Part shown: piece by piece, positions 1 to 7,437 of the stretch
How the letters are laid out: the number at the start of each line of letters is the position of its first letter
Numbering within the stretch: position 1 is the stretch's first letter
DNA from: Elusimicrobiota bacterium
GTDB lineage: Bacteria; Elusimicrobiota; Elusimicrobia; Elusimicrobiales; UBA9959
NCBI GenBank assembly: GCA_003450815.1
Contig: DMES01000007.1
Coordinates: forward strand, 1-17,097
Length of the DNA: 17,097 nucleotides
Reading direction: 5' to 3'
Program-made: the position numbers and the translations under genes
The notes under the pieces: generated by a model
Seen by the model: only the letters and a program-made list of their open reading frames with translations
Told to the model about the DNA's origin: nothing
The model's database searches: none

Positions 1-39
1 CTATTTTTTACCGGACAGCTGTGCTATGAGTATCTGACT

Positions 40-83
40 TTAGCACGCCAGTCCCAAAAAGTGCTAACAGGTGCCTGGCACCT
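40..83. repeat. Inverted repeat plus GGTGCC palindrome, copy 1
   Basis: Two small dyads lie downstream of the TRAP permease gene. TTAGCAC (40-46) pairs with GTGCTAA (61-67) across a 14-base loop. Directly after, AGGTGCC-T-GGCACCT (69-83) is a perfect palindrome around a single central base. The same GGTGCC/GGCACC core recurs at 7352-7378, so it is a dispersed element here. It may fold as a 3'-end hairpin for the leftward TRAP transcript. The rest of 1-117 shows no gene. Confidence 0.6.
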
Positions 84-117
84 TTTCAGAGGTGGAGCTA
101 AAAATACAAAATTGTTT

Positions 118-1377
118 TTATTTTATTCCGATAAGGCTTAAGCCCGGCAGGTAAGTCACCAAAGCGAGCATTCCAAGCAGCAGAAGCCAGAAACTCCAGG
201 TGGCCCGGTAGAGTTCCGGCAGTTTGCGGTTGAACCTTGAGCTGGCAAGAAAAAGATTCAGGCCCAGCGGCGGCGTCATGTAGCCTATTTCAAGGTTCAA
301 AAGGAAAATAATGCCCAGGTGCACCGGGTCTATGCCATACTGCGCAGCCACCGGCACTATTATGGGCACCACAATGATGATGGCCGAAAATATCTCTATC
401 ATATTTATTACCAACAGGAAGGCATTCAGGATAAGCAGGAACACGATCTTGCTGGAAACAAAAGCGTGCAGCCAGGCGAAAATCTTGTCAGGTATTTGTG
501 CGTCTATAAGGTAATTTGTGAATCCGAGCGCCGTGCCCAGCACCATGAATATTGCCCCCACTAGCAGCATGCTTTTAACCGCCACCCGCGGAATATCCCG
601 AAACAAGTCAAGATCCTTGTAAATAAAAACTTCCACAACAAGCACATAGAAAGACATTACCGAGGCGGCCTCGCTTGCCGTAAACATACCGCGGTAAATG
701 CCGCCTATTATAAGGAAAGGCAGCGGTATTTCCCAAGCCGCGGCCCGGGCAGCGGTTTTAACCGCCGCAAACGAGAAAGCGGTTGGTTTAATCCCGGCGC
801 GGCGCGCCGTTATTATGGCGTAAACCGACAGCGCCACAAGCAGCAGCGCCCCCGGCAGCAATCCGGCTTTAAAAAGCTTATCTATATCTATTTTCGCCAC
901 AAGGCCGTAAAGTATTATGGGCAGGCTTGGCGGAAAAAGCAGGCCCAGGCTGCCGGTGGTGGTGAGCAGGCCCAAAGTGAATTTTTCAGGGTAGCCCTGC
1001 TTTTTAAGTATAGGGTAGAGCAGTCCGCCCAGCGCTATTATGGTAACGCCCGAGGCGCCGGTAAAAGCCGTGAAAAGGGCAGTGGTAAAAAGCGCCACAA
1101 CGGCAAGCCCGCCTGGCATGAAGCCGAACAGGGCTTCCGCAAGCGCCAGCATCCGTTGAGGTGCCTTGCTTTCAGCCAGGATATAGCCTGAGAATGTAAA
1201 AAGCGGTATGGCTATGAGGGCCGGCAGGGAAGCCAGCCGCAGCATTTCCACTATTACCGCCGAGGAATCTATGCCGGAGCCGTAAAAAAGGTATATGGCA
1301 AGCGCCCCTATCAGGGAAAAAACAGGCGCCCCCAGAAAGGCCAGAATTAAAATTATAAGCGCGACAATAAGGGCCAT
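118..1377 (-). CDS. dctM: TRAP transporter large permease (DctM family)
   Basis: This 419-residue protein is hydrophobic throughout, with about a dozen membrane segments, which is the usual length and topology for the DctM subunit of TRAP transporters. These import organic acids such as C4-dicarboxylates or sialic acid using an ion gradient, together with a small permease and a periplasmic binding protein. The family-typical segment FTAFTGASGVTIIALGGLLY lies near residues 100-119, and a second glycine/proline-rich segment (NLEIGYMTPPLGLNLFLASS) is near the C-terminus. The start MALIVALIILIL begins in the first helix. It is preceded 70 bases upstream by the small permease gene. No Shine-Dalgarno sequence precedes the ATG because the gap holds a tandem repeat. 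The binding protein (DctP) is not in the window and may lie to the left. The substrate cannot be told from the sequence. Confidence 0.93.
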   Translation of the reverse strand: MALIVALIILILAFLGAPVFSLIGALAIYLFYGSGIDSSAVIVEMLRLASLPALIAIPLFTFSGYILAESKAPQRMLALAEALFGFMPGGLAVVALFTTALFTAFTGASGVTIIALGGLLYPILKKQGYPEKFTLGLLTTTGSLGLLFPPSLPIILYGLVAKIDIDKLFKAGLLPGALLLVALSVYAIITARRAGIKPTAFSFAAVKTAARAAAWEIPLPFLIIGGIYRGMFTASEAASVMSFYVLVVEVFIYKDLDLFRDIPRVAVKSMLLVGAIFMVLGTALGFTNYLIDAQIPDKIFAWLHAFVSSKIVFLLILNAFLLVINMIEIFSAIIIVVPIIVPVAAQYGIDPVHLGIIFLLNLEIGYMTPPLGLNLFLASSRFNRKLPELYRATWSFWLLLLGMLALVTYLPGLSLIGIK

Positions 1378-1386
1378 GGTAGTTTC

Positions 1387-1442
1387 AAGTCACAAGTCAC
1401 AGGTCACAAGTACTGTTGAAAGTAGAGAACTCAAAACTCTAC
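1387..1442. repeat. Tandem heptamer repeat and hairpin between TRAP genes
   Basis: The gap between the two permease genes contains three tandem heptamers, AAGTCAC, AAGTCAC and AGGTCAC (1387-1407), followed by a partial fourth. GTAGAG (1422-1427) then pairs with CTCTAC (1437-1442). The arrangement is unusual inside an operon and removes any ribosome-binding site for the downstream dctM. Confidence 0.6.
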
Positions 1443-1447
1443 ACTGT

Positions 1448-1942
1448 CTACTCTTTACTGATCGTCTGCTCCCTGAAAAGTCCTGTCAGGGTATGGAATG
1501 CGATAAGCGCGAAGGCGGCTGGGATTATTATTTCCGACCAGCCGGCTGATATGGCCAGTCTGCCAATGTAAAAAGCCACGGAGCCGGCGGAGAATTCATC
1601 CCTTATAAATTTATAGGCGGCGTAAAAAAGGAGCGAGGAGGCTACAATGGTGAATATGCCGGCGGAGATTTCAAGCGGGCGGCGCATGGCGCGCGGGGCG
1701 AATTTAACGAACGCTTCAAGGGCGAAATGGCTGGAATACCTTGAGGCGAGCGCGGCTCCGGTAAGGCCGGCCCAAACCACCATGTGGCGCATTAAAGGGT
1801 CCAGCCACACTATACCGGAATGCAGCAGCAGGCGCAGAAGCACCTGCGTAAACGACATGCCCACCATGGCGAAAATAAAAACGACCACCAGGGCCTTTTC
1901 CGCTTTTACTATGTAATCCTCAAACAAGAATATCCGCCGCAT
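1448..1942 (-). CDS. dctQ: TRAP transporter small permease (DctQ family)
   Basis: The 164-residue product has four hydrophobic segments (about residues 17-37, 53-67, 90-110 and 132-155), the standard DctQ layout, and sits immediately upstream of the large permease. It contains the family-like stretch WLDPLMRHMVVWAGLTGAAL around residues 46-65, where an Arg/His precedes a Trp-Ala-Gly helix. DctQ and DctM form the membrane complex of the TRAP transporter. The ATG at 1942 lies six bases downstream of a TATAAT, so it may begin the mRNA itself; no Shine-Dalgarno is apparent. The adjoining divergent gene is the Rrf2 regulator, so joint regulation through the shared 83-bp gap is possible but not shown. 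Confidence 0.9.
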   Translation of the reverse strand: MRRIFLFEDYIVKAEKALVVVFIFAMVGMSFTQVLLRLLLHSGIVWLDPLMRHMVVWAGLTGAALASRYSSHFALEAFVKFAPRAMRRPLEISAGIFTIVASSLLFYAAYKFIRDEFSAGSVAFYIGRLAISAGWSEIIIPAAFALIAFHTLTGLFREQTISKE

Positions 1943-1948
1943 ACTCTT

Positions 1949-1978
1949 ATTATACTACCTGGACCCGCAATAAGTAAA
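1949..1978 (-). promoter_or_regulatory. Promoter for the TRAP operon, leaderless geometry
   Basis: On the minus strand, a perfect -10 box TATAAT (1949-1954) is preceded at 18 bases by TTTACT (1973-1978, 4 of 6 consensus). The -10 ends six bases before the dctQ ATG, so transcription would be expected to start at or beside the A of the start codon. Confidence 0.55.
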
Positions 1979-1990
1979 AGGAGTGGGGTA

Positions 1991-2019
1991 TTGACAAAAT
2001 GATACCTATATGGTATCAT
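1991..2019 (+). promoter_or_regulatory. Rrf2 gene promoter with overlapping palindromic operator
   Basis: A consensus -35 TTGACA (1991-1996) is followed after 17 bases by TATCAT (2014-2019). A perfect dyad, ATGATACC-TATAT-GGTATCAT (1999-2019), fills the spacer and the -10 box. A dimeric regulator bound here would block RNA polymerase, and the adjacent Rrf2 gene is the obvious candidate. The -10 ends six bases before the ATG at 2026, predicting a leaderless mRNA. Confidence 0.8.
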
Positions 2020-2025
2020 TTAAAC

Positions 2026-2424
2026 ATGAAGCTTATAAACAGGAACGTGGATTACTCTGTCAGGGCGCTGGCGCATGTGGCTGCGTTGGCCCCGGAAGTT
2101 GTGCCGGTCTCGGGCATGGAAACCAAAGTGGGCGTTCCCAGGCCTTTTTTAAGGAAAATACTCCAAAAGCTGAATAAGGCCGGCATCCTGCGATCGAGCA
2201 AGGGGCGTGGAGGGGGCTTTGTGCTGGCCAGAAAGCCGGAACAAATCTATTTGAAGGAACTTATAAATATCTTCCAGGGTCCTATAGCGTTGAATAACTG
2301 CGTTTTCGATAAGGCTCTTTGCCGGAACCATAAAACCTGCCGGCTGAGGAGCAAAATAGGCGCTCTGGAAGAAAAGATGCTGGCAGAATTGGGCAGGATA
2401 ACTCTGCGGAATTTATTGAAATAG
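2026..2424 (+). CDS. Rrf2-family Fe-S-type transcriptional regulator
   Basis: The 132-residue product has the Rrf2 winged-helix fold. NRNVDYSVRALAHVA at residues 6-20 is the family's opening helix, and RSSKGRGGGFVLAR at 56-69 is its characteristic wing. Three cysteines, C92, C99 and C105 (spacing C-X6-C-X5-C), match the cluster-ligand pattern of IscR and NsrR, so an Fe-S cluster sensing iron-sulfur, oxygen or nitric oxide status is likely. The frame can be extended to an ATG at 1999, but that codon lies inside the operator and before the -10 box, so 2026 is preferred. No Shine-Dalgarno precedes it. The Fe-S protein gene follows 31 bases later and is probably in the same transcript. A specific assignment (IscR, NsrR or other) is not possible from the sequence. 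Confidence 0.9.
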   Translation: MKLINRNVDYSVRALAHVAALAPEVVPVSGMETKVGVPRPFLRKILQKLNKAGILRSSKGRGGGFVLARKPEQIYLKELINIFQGPIALNNCVFDKALCRNHKTCRLRSKIGALEEKMLAELGRITLRNLLK

Positions 2425-2455
2425 CCGCTGCGCTGAATTGTTGACGGAGGCTTGA

Positions 2456-3322
2456 ATGAAAAAAAGAAAAATTATCAATATTGAAGAAGACAAATGCGAC
2501 GGCTGCGGGCTCTGTATTCCCAACTGCCCGGAGGGAGCTTTGCGGGTGATAGACGGCAAAGTTCGCTTAATAAGCGATCTGTTGTGCGACGGGTTGGGCG
2601 CTTGCTTAGGCGAATGTCCGCGTGGCGCCATTACGGTGGTGGAAAGGGAGGCCGCCGACTATGATGAACGAGAGGTCATGGCGAACATGGTCAAGAAAGG
2701 AACGAACACGGTACAAGCGCACCTTAATCATCTGAAGGACCACGGCCAGGCCGGCTTTTTAAAGCAGGCTGAGGATTTTCTGAAGGAAAAAGGAATCACT
2801 AACCCCCTGGAGGATAATATGGCTGACAAAAACAAATCAGAAACTGGCGGACATGCGCAATGTGGCTGTCCCGGCGCGCGAGAGATGGATTTCCGCGGCA
2901 AAGCGGAAGAGGGAGGGCAGACAGGGCCGGTTAACTCCCAGCTCAGGCAGTGGCCGGTACAGCTGCACCTAATCTCGCCCTTAGCGCTGTATTATAAAAA
3001 AGCCGATGTGGTGCTGGCTGCGGACTGTGTGGCTTACGCTTACGGTAATTTCCACAATGAATTCCTAAAGAATAAAGCGCTGGCTATAGCCTGCCCCAAG
3101 CTGGACGAAGGGCAGGAGAGCTATGTGGAAAAGCTGACGTCCCTGATAGATGACGCGGAGATCAACACTCTTACAGTACTGACCATGGAGGTGCCTTGCT
3201 GCCGGGGGCTGCTGAGCATGGCGCGCTCCGCGCTTGCCGCCGCGAAAAGAAAAGTCCCGGTAAAGCATATTGTAATAAGCCTGCAAGGTGAAATAAAAAG
3301 TGAAAACTGGGTTCTCGATTGA
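2456..3322 (+). CDS. Two-cluster ferredoxin-domain protein
   Basis: The 288-residue protein starts after a strong GGAGG (2446-2450). The N-terminal domain carries a complete 4Fe-4S motif, C14-X2-C17-X2-C20-X3-C24-P. A second set, C44, C50 and C54-P, has Leu at position 47 where the second cysteine of a standard motif would stand. That site therefore offers three cysteines and may hold a 3Fe-4S or non-standard cluster. A variable linker (about 75-160) includes C136 and C138. The C-terminal domain (about 160-288) has C191, C213 and the pair C248-C249 in EVPCCRG and looks globular and soluble. Proteins of this architecture are common in anaerobes and are usually annotated only as ferredoxins; the electron partner is unknown. 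The Rrf2 regulator directly upstream suggests Fe-S or redox stress control. Confidence 0.88.
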   Translation: MKKRKIINIEEDKCDGCGLCIPNCPEGALRVIDGKVRLISDLLCDGLGACLGECPRGAITVVEREAADYDEREVMANMVKKGTNTVQAHLNHLKDHGQAGFLKQAEDFLKEKGITNPLEDNMADKNKSETGGHAQCGCPGAREMDFRGKAEEGGQTGPVNSQLRQWPVQLHLISPLALYYKKADVVLAADCVAYAYGNFHNEFLKNKALAIACPKLDEGQESYVEKLTSLIDDAEINTLTVLTMEVPCCRGLLSMARSALAAAKRKVPVKHIVISLQGEIKSENWVLD

Positions 3323-3376
3323 AAGATAAAGCCCGATATTTATTAAATTGCCGGAAACCGAACCATGATTTATATG

Positions 3377-3382
3377 TATAAT
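3377..3382 (+). promoter_or_regulatory. Isolated -10 box upstream of the SPFH gene
   Basis: A perfect TATAAT sits seven bases before an in-frame ATG at 3390. No good -35 lies at 16-18 bases; TTGCCG at 3348-3353 is 23 bases away. If used, it would make a leaderless mRNA whose product is 23 residues longer than the form started at 3459. Confidence 0.35.
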
Positions 3383-3458
3383 CTTCCTGATGAATAATTC
3401 TTTTTTTGACGATCTTAGAGAAGTCGTAGACCAATTCATGAAACAAAGTGGAGGTAAA

Positions 3459-4256
3459 ATGGAAAAAGACTTTGCGGGTAAACTGCTGTTGCCGGCAATG
3501 GCGGTTGTTGCGGCCATGCTGGCGTTTTCATCGTTTTTTATAGTTCCTCCGGGTGAGGTGGCCATAAAAACCCGTCTCGGCTCCATAGTGGATTCCTACA
3601 GCGAGGGCCTGCATTTCAAAATGCCCTTCTTGGAGAGCATAACCAAGTTCTCAATACAGATACAGCGCGCCAATATTAAGACGCAGGCGTTCTCAAAGGA
3701 CCTGCAGACTATGAACGCGCACCTGGTGGTGAACCATCGTATACAGAAGGAAACCGCTATCAGCATTTTCCGCAATCTGGGGCCCGCGTATGTGGAGAAT
3801 ATCGTTGATCCCGCCGTGCAGGAAGTCTTCAAGGCAATAACGGCCCGCTATTCCGCTGAAAGGGTCATCTCTGAGCGCAATGCGCTCGTTCAGGAACTGA
3901 ATGTGGAGGTGAAGGACCGGCTTACAAAAAAGGAAATTATAGTTACGGATATTTCCGTTGTGGACCTGGACTTTACCGAACAGTTCCTAAAGGCCGTGGA
4001 AGACAAGCAGGTGGCTGACCAGCAGGCCCAGATGTCTGGAAAACTGGTGGAGAAGGCCAAGCGCGATGCCGAGCAGCAGATAGCCAAGTCGCGTGGCGAA
4101 GCCGAAGCCCTGCGCATGCAGCGCGAGCAGGTTACTCCCTCGCTGATAGAGTTGCGCAAGGTGGACGCGCAGCTTAAGGCTATAGAGAAATGGAACGGCG
4201 TGTTGCCGGGTTACGTCGGAGCCGGCGTGCCGTTTATTTCCATCGAGAAAAAGTAA
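3459..4256 (+). CDS. SPFH/band-7 (prohibitin-like) membrane protein
   Basis: From this start the protein has 265 residues: a single N-terminal membrane helix (about 8-29), then an SPFH domain beginning PPGEVAIKTRLG, then a charged Ala/Glu/Lys/Gln-rich helical stretch (about 170-225) expected to form the coiled coil used in oligomerisation. Such proteins form large ring assemblies at the membrane that organise or shield proteases and other membrane proteins (the HflK/HflC, prohibitin and stomatin superfamily). The start is chosen because GGAGG (3450-3454) lies four bases ahead. The frame is open further upstream to an ATG at 3390, which itself follows a TATAAT, so a 288-residue form is possible. 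No protease gene such as ftsH is adjacent. It is followed by a strong terminator. Confidence 0.87.
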   Translation: MEKDFAGKLLLPAMAVVAAMLAFSSFFIVPPGEVAIKTRLGSIVDSYSEGLHFKMPFLESITKFSIQIQRANIKTQAFSKDLQTMNAHLVVNHRIQKETAISIFRNLGPAYVENIVDPAVQEVFKAITARYSAERVISERNALVQELNVEVKDRLTKKEIIVTDISVVDLDFTEQFLKAVEDKQVADQQAQMSGKLVEKAKRDAEQQIAKSRGEAEALRMQREQVTPSLIELRKVDAQLKAIEKWNGVLPGYVGAGVPFISIEKK

Positions 4257-4292
4257 GCAAGCTTTTTGTGCCGGCAAATCAGCCGATAATAC

Positions 4293-4330
4293 AAGAGCCA
4301 GGTATATTCTCCTGGCTCTTTTGTTGTTTT
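4293..4330 (+). terminator. Intrinsic terminator after the SPFH gene
   Basis: AAGAGCCAGG (4293-4302) and CCTGGCTCTT (4311-4320) form a perfect 10-bp stem with an 8-base loop, followed by TTGTTGTTTT. This closes the Rrf2/ferredoxin/SPFH transcription unit 36 bases after the stop codon. Confidence 0.92.
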
Positions 4331-4476
4331 CTGCGATCGATCCCCCAAAAAGACAAATCTCTTTTAAAATTGGAAACAAGTCAGTAAAACTGGTAAAGTT
4401 TAAGCGTAGGCGGCCGGAAGTGTCCAATAGGTTTAGGCCAAAATCCCCAAAAAGGTCAAAAGACATACACTTTACA

Positions 4477-7329
4477 ATGGAAGAAAAGCATAAAGAAATT
4501 CAGATGAGACGTTTAGGAATTCAGATGGGCATGCTTGTATTTATAAGCGGCAGCTGCGCCTTAACCTACGAAGTCCTCTGGATGAGAATGCTTGGCCTTG
4601 TATTTGGAAATTCCGCCTACTCTATAGGCACTTTGCTGGCTATTTTTATGACTGGTTTGGCATTGGGAAGTTATCTTCTGGGCGCTTATTCAGACCATTG
4701 CGCCAAGCCATTAAGACTTTTCGCGTATATAGAAATAGGAATCGGTCTATATTGCTCTATCACCCCATTTTTATTTCCAGTTATTATATGGCTGCAAAAC
4801 TCTCTTCCCATAACCTTTGCTTCAACTGGGCTTTCCTTAACCATCTTTCGAGTTTTGTTATCTTCCCTGCTTCTTTTACCGCCTACTGTGCTCATGGGTG
4901 GAACCATGCCTGTTTTAATCCGCGGTTTTACAGAACACATGCAAAAAGCTGGTTCCACAATCGGGAAACTATATTTCTTAAACACCTTGGGAGCGGCAAC
5001 AGGCGCTCTGTTAACAGGATTTTGTCTTATTAACTGGCTTGGGGTGAGCGGGTCCATTTATCTTGCCGCAGGGATAAATATAACAATAGGCTTAACAGCC
5101 CTTCTGCTTTTTAATTCCGGGAGTTCCGGGGACACCCCGCGGAATTCATTTATAACAAGATTAAGCGGGGGATCCCCGGAATTAAAACCTTTCGCGCCAA
5201 TATTGATCATCGCTGGTCTTTCGGGTTTTACAGCCTTGGCTTATGAAACTCTTTGGACAAGACTTCTTATACAAATCATCGGTTCTTCCATTTACGCATT
5301 CGCTCTTATACTGACCGCCTTTCTTCTTGGAATCGCTTTTGGGAGTTTAATGGTCAACCCATTAGTGGATAAAAAAGAACAGAAATTCGCGCTATTAGCG
5401 ATGATCAATATCGGCATAGGCAGCTTTAGCATGCTGGCATTCGCGGCGCTTTCCATAATACCGCTTATTTTTATCAGGCTTTATGCTCTTTGCCATGGAA
5501 TATTTCCTTTGTTCGAGTTCTCAAAATTCATCCTGATCCTCGCGCTTCTAATCATTCCATCGATCTTGATGGGGATATCTTTTCCTTTGATCGCGTCATT
5601 TGCCTTAAAATATAAAAATTCAGGCAAACGCCTCGGAATGATTTTCGGGATAAATGCATTGGGGGCATGTTTGGGCGCTCTTGGCGTGACTTTTGCGGTT
5701 ATACCCTTATTAGGAATTTATCGCGGCATGCAGGTCGTATGTTTTATAAGTCTTGCAATGGGTGTTTTTTTAATTCTGCAGGAACCGACATTAAAACAAC
5801 GCCCGGTATTAACGCGCGTTTTCCTATCTGCGCTGGCCGGGACCATATTGTTAATTTCTTTTATTCCATTTCCTTCAAGGCAGATTTTAGGAAGCGGTGT
5901 TTTTGTATACGCAAATACTTTTCTAACGCAAAAAGGCGGCATGAGAACCTGGCGGGAGCAGATGAATAAAGTCAAGCTTCTGTTTCACAAAGACGGAATA
6001 AGCGCGGCAGTGGATGTGTGGGAAAACGCAGGAGTCCTGAGCCTAAGGATCAACGGCAAAACAGATGCTTCCACTGATAGTGGCGGTGATTTGAGCACGC
6101 AATTGCTGCTGGCGCATATCCCCATTAATCTGGGCCAAGCCACGAATTGGGCTATAGAGCCATCCTCCTCAAATGCCTTAATCATTGGTCTTGGCAGCGG
6201 CGTCACTCTGGGAGCAGCCGCCCTCTATCCCTTTAAAACTATTGATTGCCTTGAAATTGAACCTGCTGTTGTTGAAGCAAGTAAATGGTTTAAAGTTTTC
6301 AACCGCGATGTTCTTTCAAAATCTTCTGCTGTAAAGCTGGTTCTGGATGATGCCCGCCACTTTCTTGCTTTAACGCCTGATAAAAAGTACAACATAATTA
6401 TCTCGGAACCTTCCAATCCATGGATATCCGGCGTGTCCAACCTATTCACGATCGAATTTTATAAATTAGCTGAAAAAAAACTCTCCTCCAACGGCCTCTT
6501 CTGTCAATGGTTTCATCTATACGACCTGCAGACTGAGGACATACAAGTTCAGCTTAAAACATTCATGACAGTTTTCCCGCATGTATCTATATGGCAGGTG
6601 TCCCAAACAAGCCGGGATATAATGCTTATAGGCTCCAAAGAAGAGCTGATAATCGACGCTCGTAAACTGGAAACAGCGTTATCGCGCAAAGAGGTGTCAG
6701 GGGATTTGCAATTTTTAAATATTGCGGATCTCGTTTCCTTCCTGACGCATTTTATCATGGCCCAAGAGCGCGTAAGAGAACTTTCAGCAGATGCTCCACT
6801 AAACACTGATGACCGGCCTTGGCTTGAACTCCACGCGCCCAAATCAATAACTATCCCGCAACTTGCGCAGGCTAACAGAAACCTGATTTTTAAATACAGC
6901 GAAACGGTTTCTCTTGTTTTGCGCAATTTTTCCCGCAATCATGATCTAGCCAACACTTATATCAATCAAGGCAGTCTTAATCAGGCTCTGCAGGAACGCC
7001 TGAGCATGAAGCAAAACCTAAAAGAGCCCGCCATATATTTGGATATGATATTTATGGATTTGCTAAACAACAGACCTCAAAGCGCTTTGGATCATTTAGC
7101 TGGATTTGAAAAAAGAATGACTGACAAAGAAAAAATCAATAAACAAAATAAAGCAAAAATCAATAAGTTGCGGCAATCGTTAACCGCAGAATTCCAGCAA
7201 GCTTCCTGTTACTGGTCTCTCGGCCTGCTTTACCATGAAGTCAGCGAGGGCTATATCGCTGCCACACTTTTTGATATCGCATTGCGCATAAACCCTGATT
7301 ACATCAACCAAGCGTTTTCCGTTTTATAG
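4477..7329 (+). CDS. Membrane-anchored spermidine-synthase-like fusion protein
   Basis: From this ATG the protein has about 950 residues. The first 500 or so are polytopic and contain two similar modules: residues ~25-70 (SCALTYEVLWMRMLG followed by a small-residue helix) and residues ~245-290 (ALAYETLWTRLL followed by a similar helix), suggesting internal duplication. Residues ~565-760 form an aminopropyltransferase-like Rossmann domain with the SAM-site glycine motif GLGSGVTLG, the acidic LEIEP, a DDARHF segment and SEPSNPWISG, the last being typical of the membrane-fused class rather than of true SpeE. The last ~190 residues are helical and TPR-like. The family is usually annotated as fused MFS/spermidine synthase; its reaction is not settled and polyamine synthesis should not be assumed. 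The start is uncertain: ATGs at 4504 and 4525 are also in frame, none has a good Shine-Dalgarno, and the frame extends back into the terminator. The gene is more AT-rich than its neighbours, which hints at separate ancestry. Confidence 0.85.
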   Translation: MEEKHKEIQMRRLGIQMGMLVFISGSCALTYEVLWMRMLGLVFGNSAYSIGTLLAIFMTGLALGSYLLGAYSDHCAKPLRLFAYIEIGIGLYCSITPFLFPVIIWLQNSLPITFASTGLSLTIFRVLLSSLLLLPPTVLMGGTMPVLIRGFTEHMQKAGSTIGKLYFLNTLGAATGALLTGFCLINWLGVSGSIYLAAGINITIGLTALLLFNSGSSGDTPRNSFITRLSGGSPELKPFAPILIIAGLSGFTALAYETLWTRLLIQIIGSSIYAFALILTAFLLGIAFGSLMVNPLVDKKEQKFALLAMINIGIGSFSMLAFAALSIIPLIFIRLYALCHGIFPLFEFSKFILILALLIIPSILMGISFPLIASFALKYKNSGKRLGMIFGINALGACLGALGVTFAVIPLLGIYRGMQVVCFISLAMGVFLILQEPTLKQRPVLTRVFLSALAGTILLISFIPFPSRQILGSGVFVYANTFLTQKGGMRTWREQMNKVKLLFHKDGISAAVDVWENAGVLSLRINGKTDASTDSGGDLSTQLLLAHIPINLGQATNWAIEPSSSNALIIGLGSGVTLGAAALYPFKTIDCLEIEPAVVEASKWFKVFNRDVLSKSSAVKLVLDDARHFLALTPDKKYNIIISEPSNPWISGVSNLFTIEFYKLAEKKLSSNGLFCQWFHLYDLQTEDIQVQLKTFMTVFPHVSIWQVSQTSRDIMLIGSKEELIIDARKLETALSRKEVSGDLQFLNIADLVSFLTHFIMAQERVRELSADAPLNTDDRPWLELHAPKSITIPQLAQANRNLIFKYSETVSLVLRNFSRNHDLANTYINQGSLNQALQERLSMKQNLKEPAIYLDMIFMDLLNNRPQSALDHLAGFEKRMTDKEKINKQNKAKINKLRQSLTAEFQQASCYWSLGLLYHEVSEGYIAATLFDIALRINPDYINQAFSVL

Positions 7330-7351
7330 TTGCCATTCCAGAGAAGAAAAG

Positions 7352-7378
7352 GTGGAAAGGTGCCAGGCACCTTTCCAC
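7352..7378. repeat. 27-bp GGTGCC palindrome, copy 2; possible terminator
   Basis: GTGGAAAGGTGCC (7352-7364) and GGCACCTTTCCAC (7366-7378) are perfectly complementary around one central A. It lies between two convergent genes. On the minus strand the stem is followed by CTTTTCTTCTC, so it could terminate the leftward operon. Its core matches the palindrome at 69-83. This pattern resembles dispersed REP-type repeats, but no transposase is present here. Confidence 0.75.
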
Positions 7379-7437
7379 ATAACCTTGAAGTAGAGATCTG
7401 GCTCTAATCAGCGCAGCTCTCGGTTAAGCTGATAACG

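Noticed and set aside
4321..4476. Upstream extension of the membrane fusion protein to 4321
   Set aside because: The extension starts inside the terminator tail, is basic and low in hydrophobic residues, and lacks a ribosome-binding site.
4477..7329. Naming the fusion gene speE
   Set aside because: The catalytic segment is of the SEPSNPW class and the membrane domain is not part of SpeE, so polyamine synthesis is not supported.
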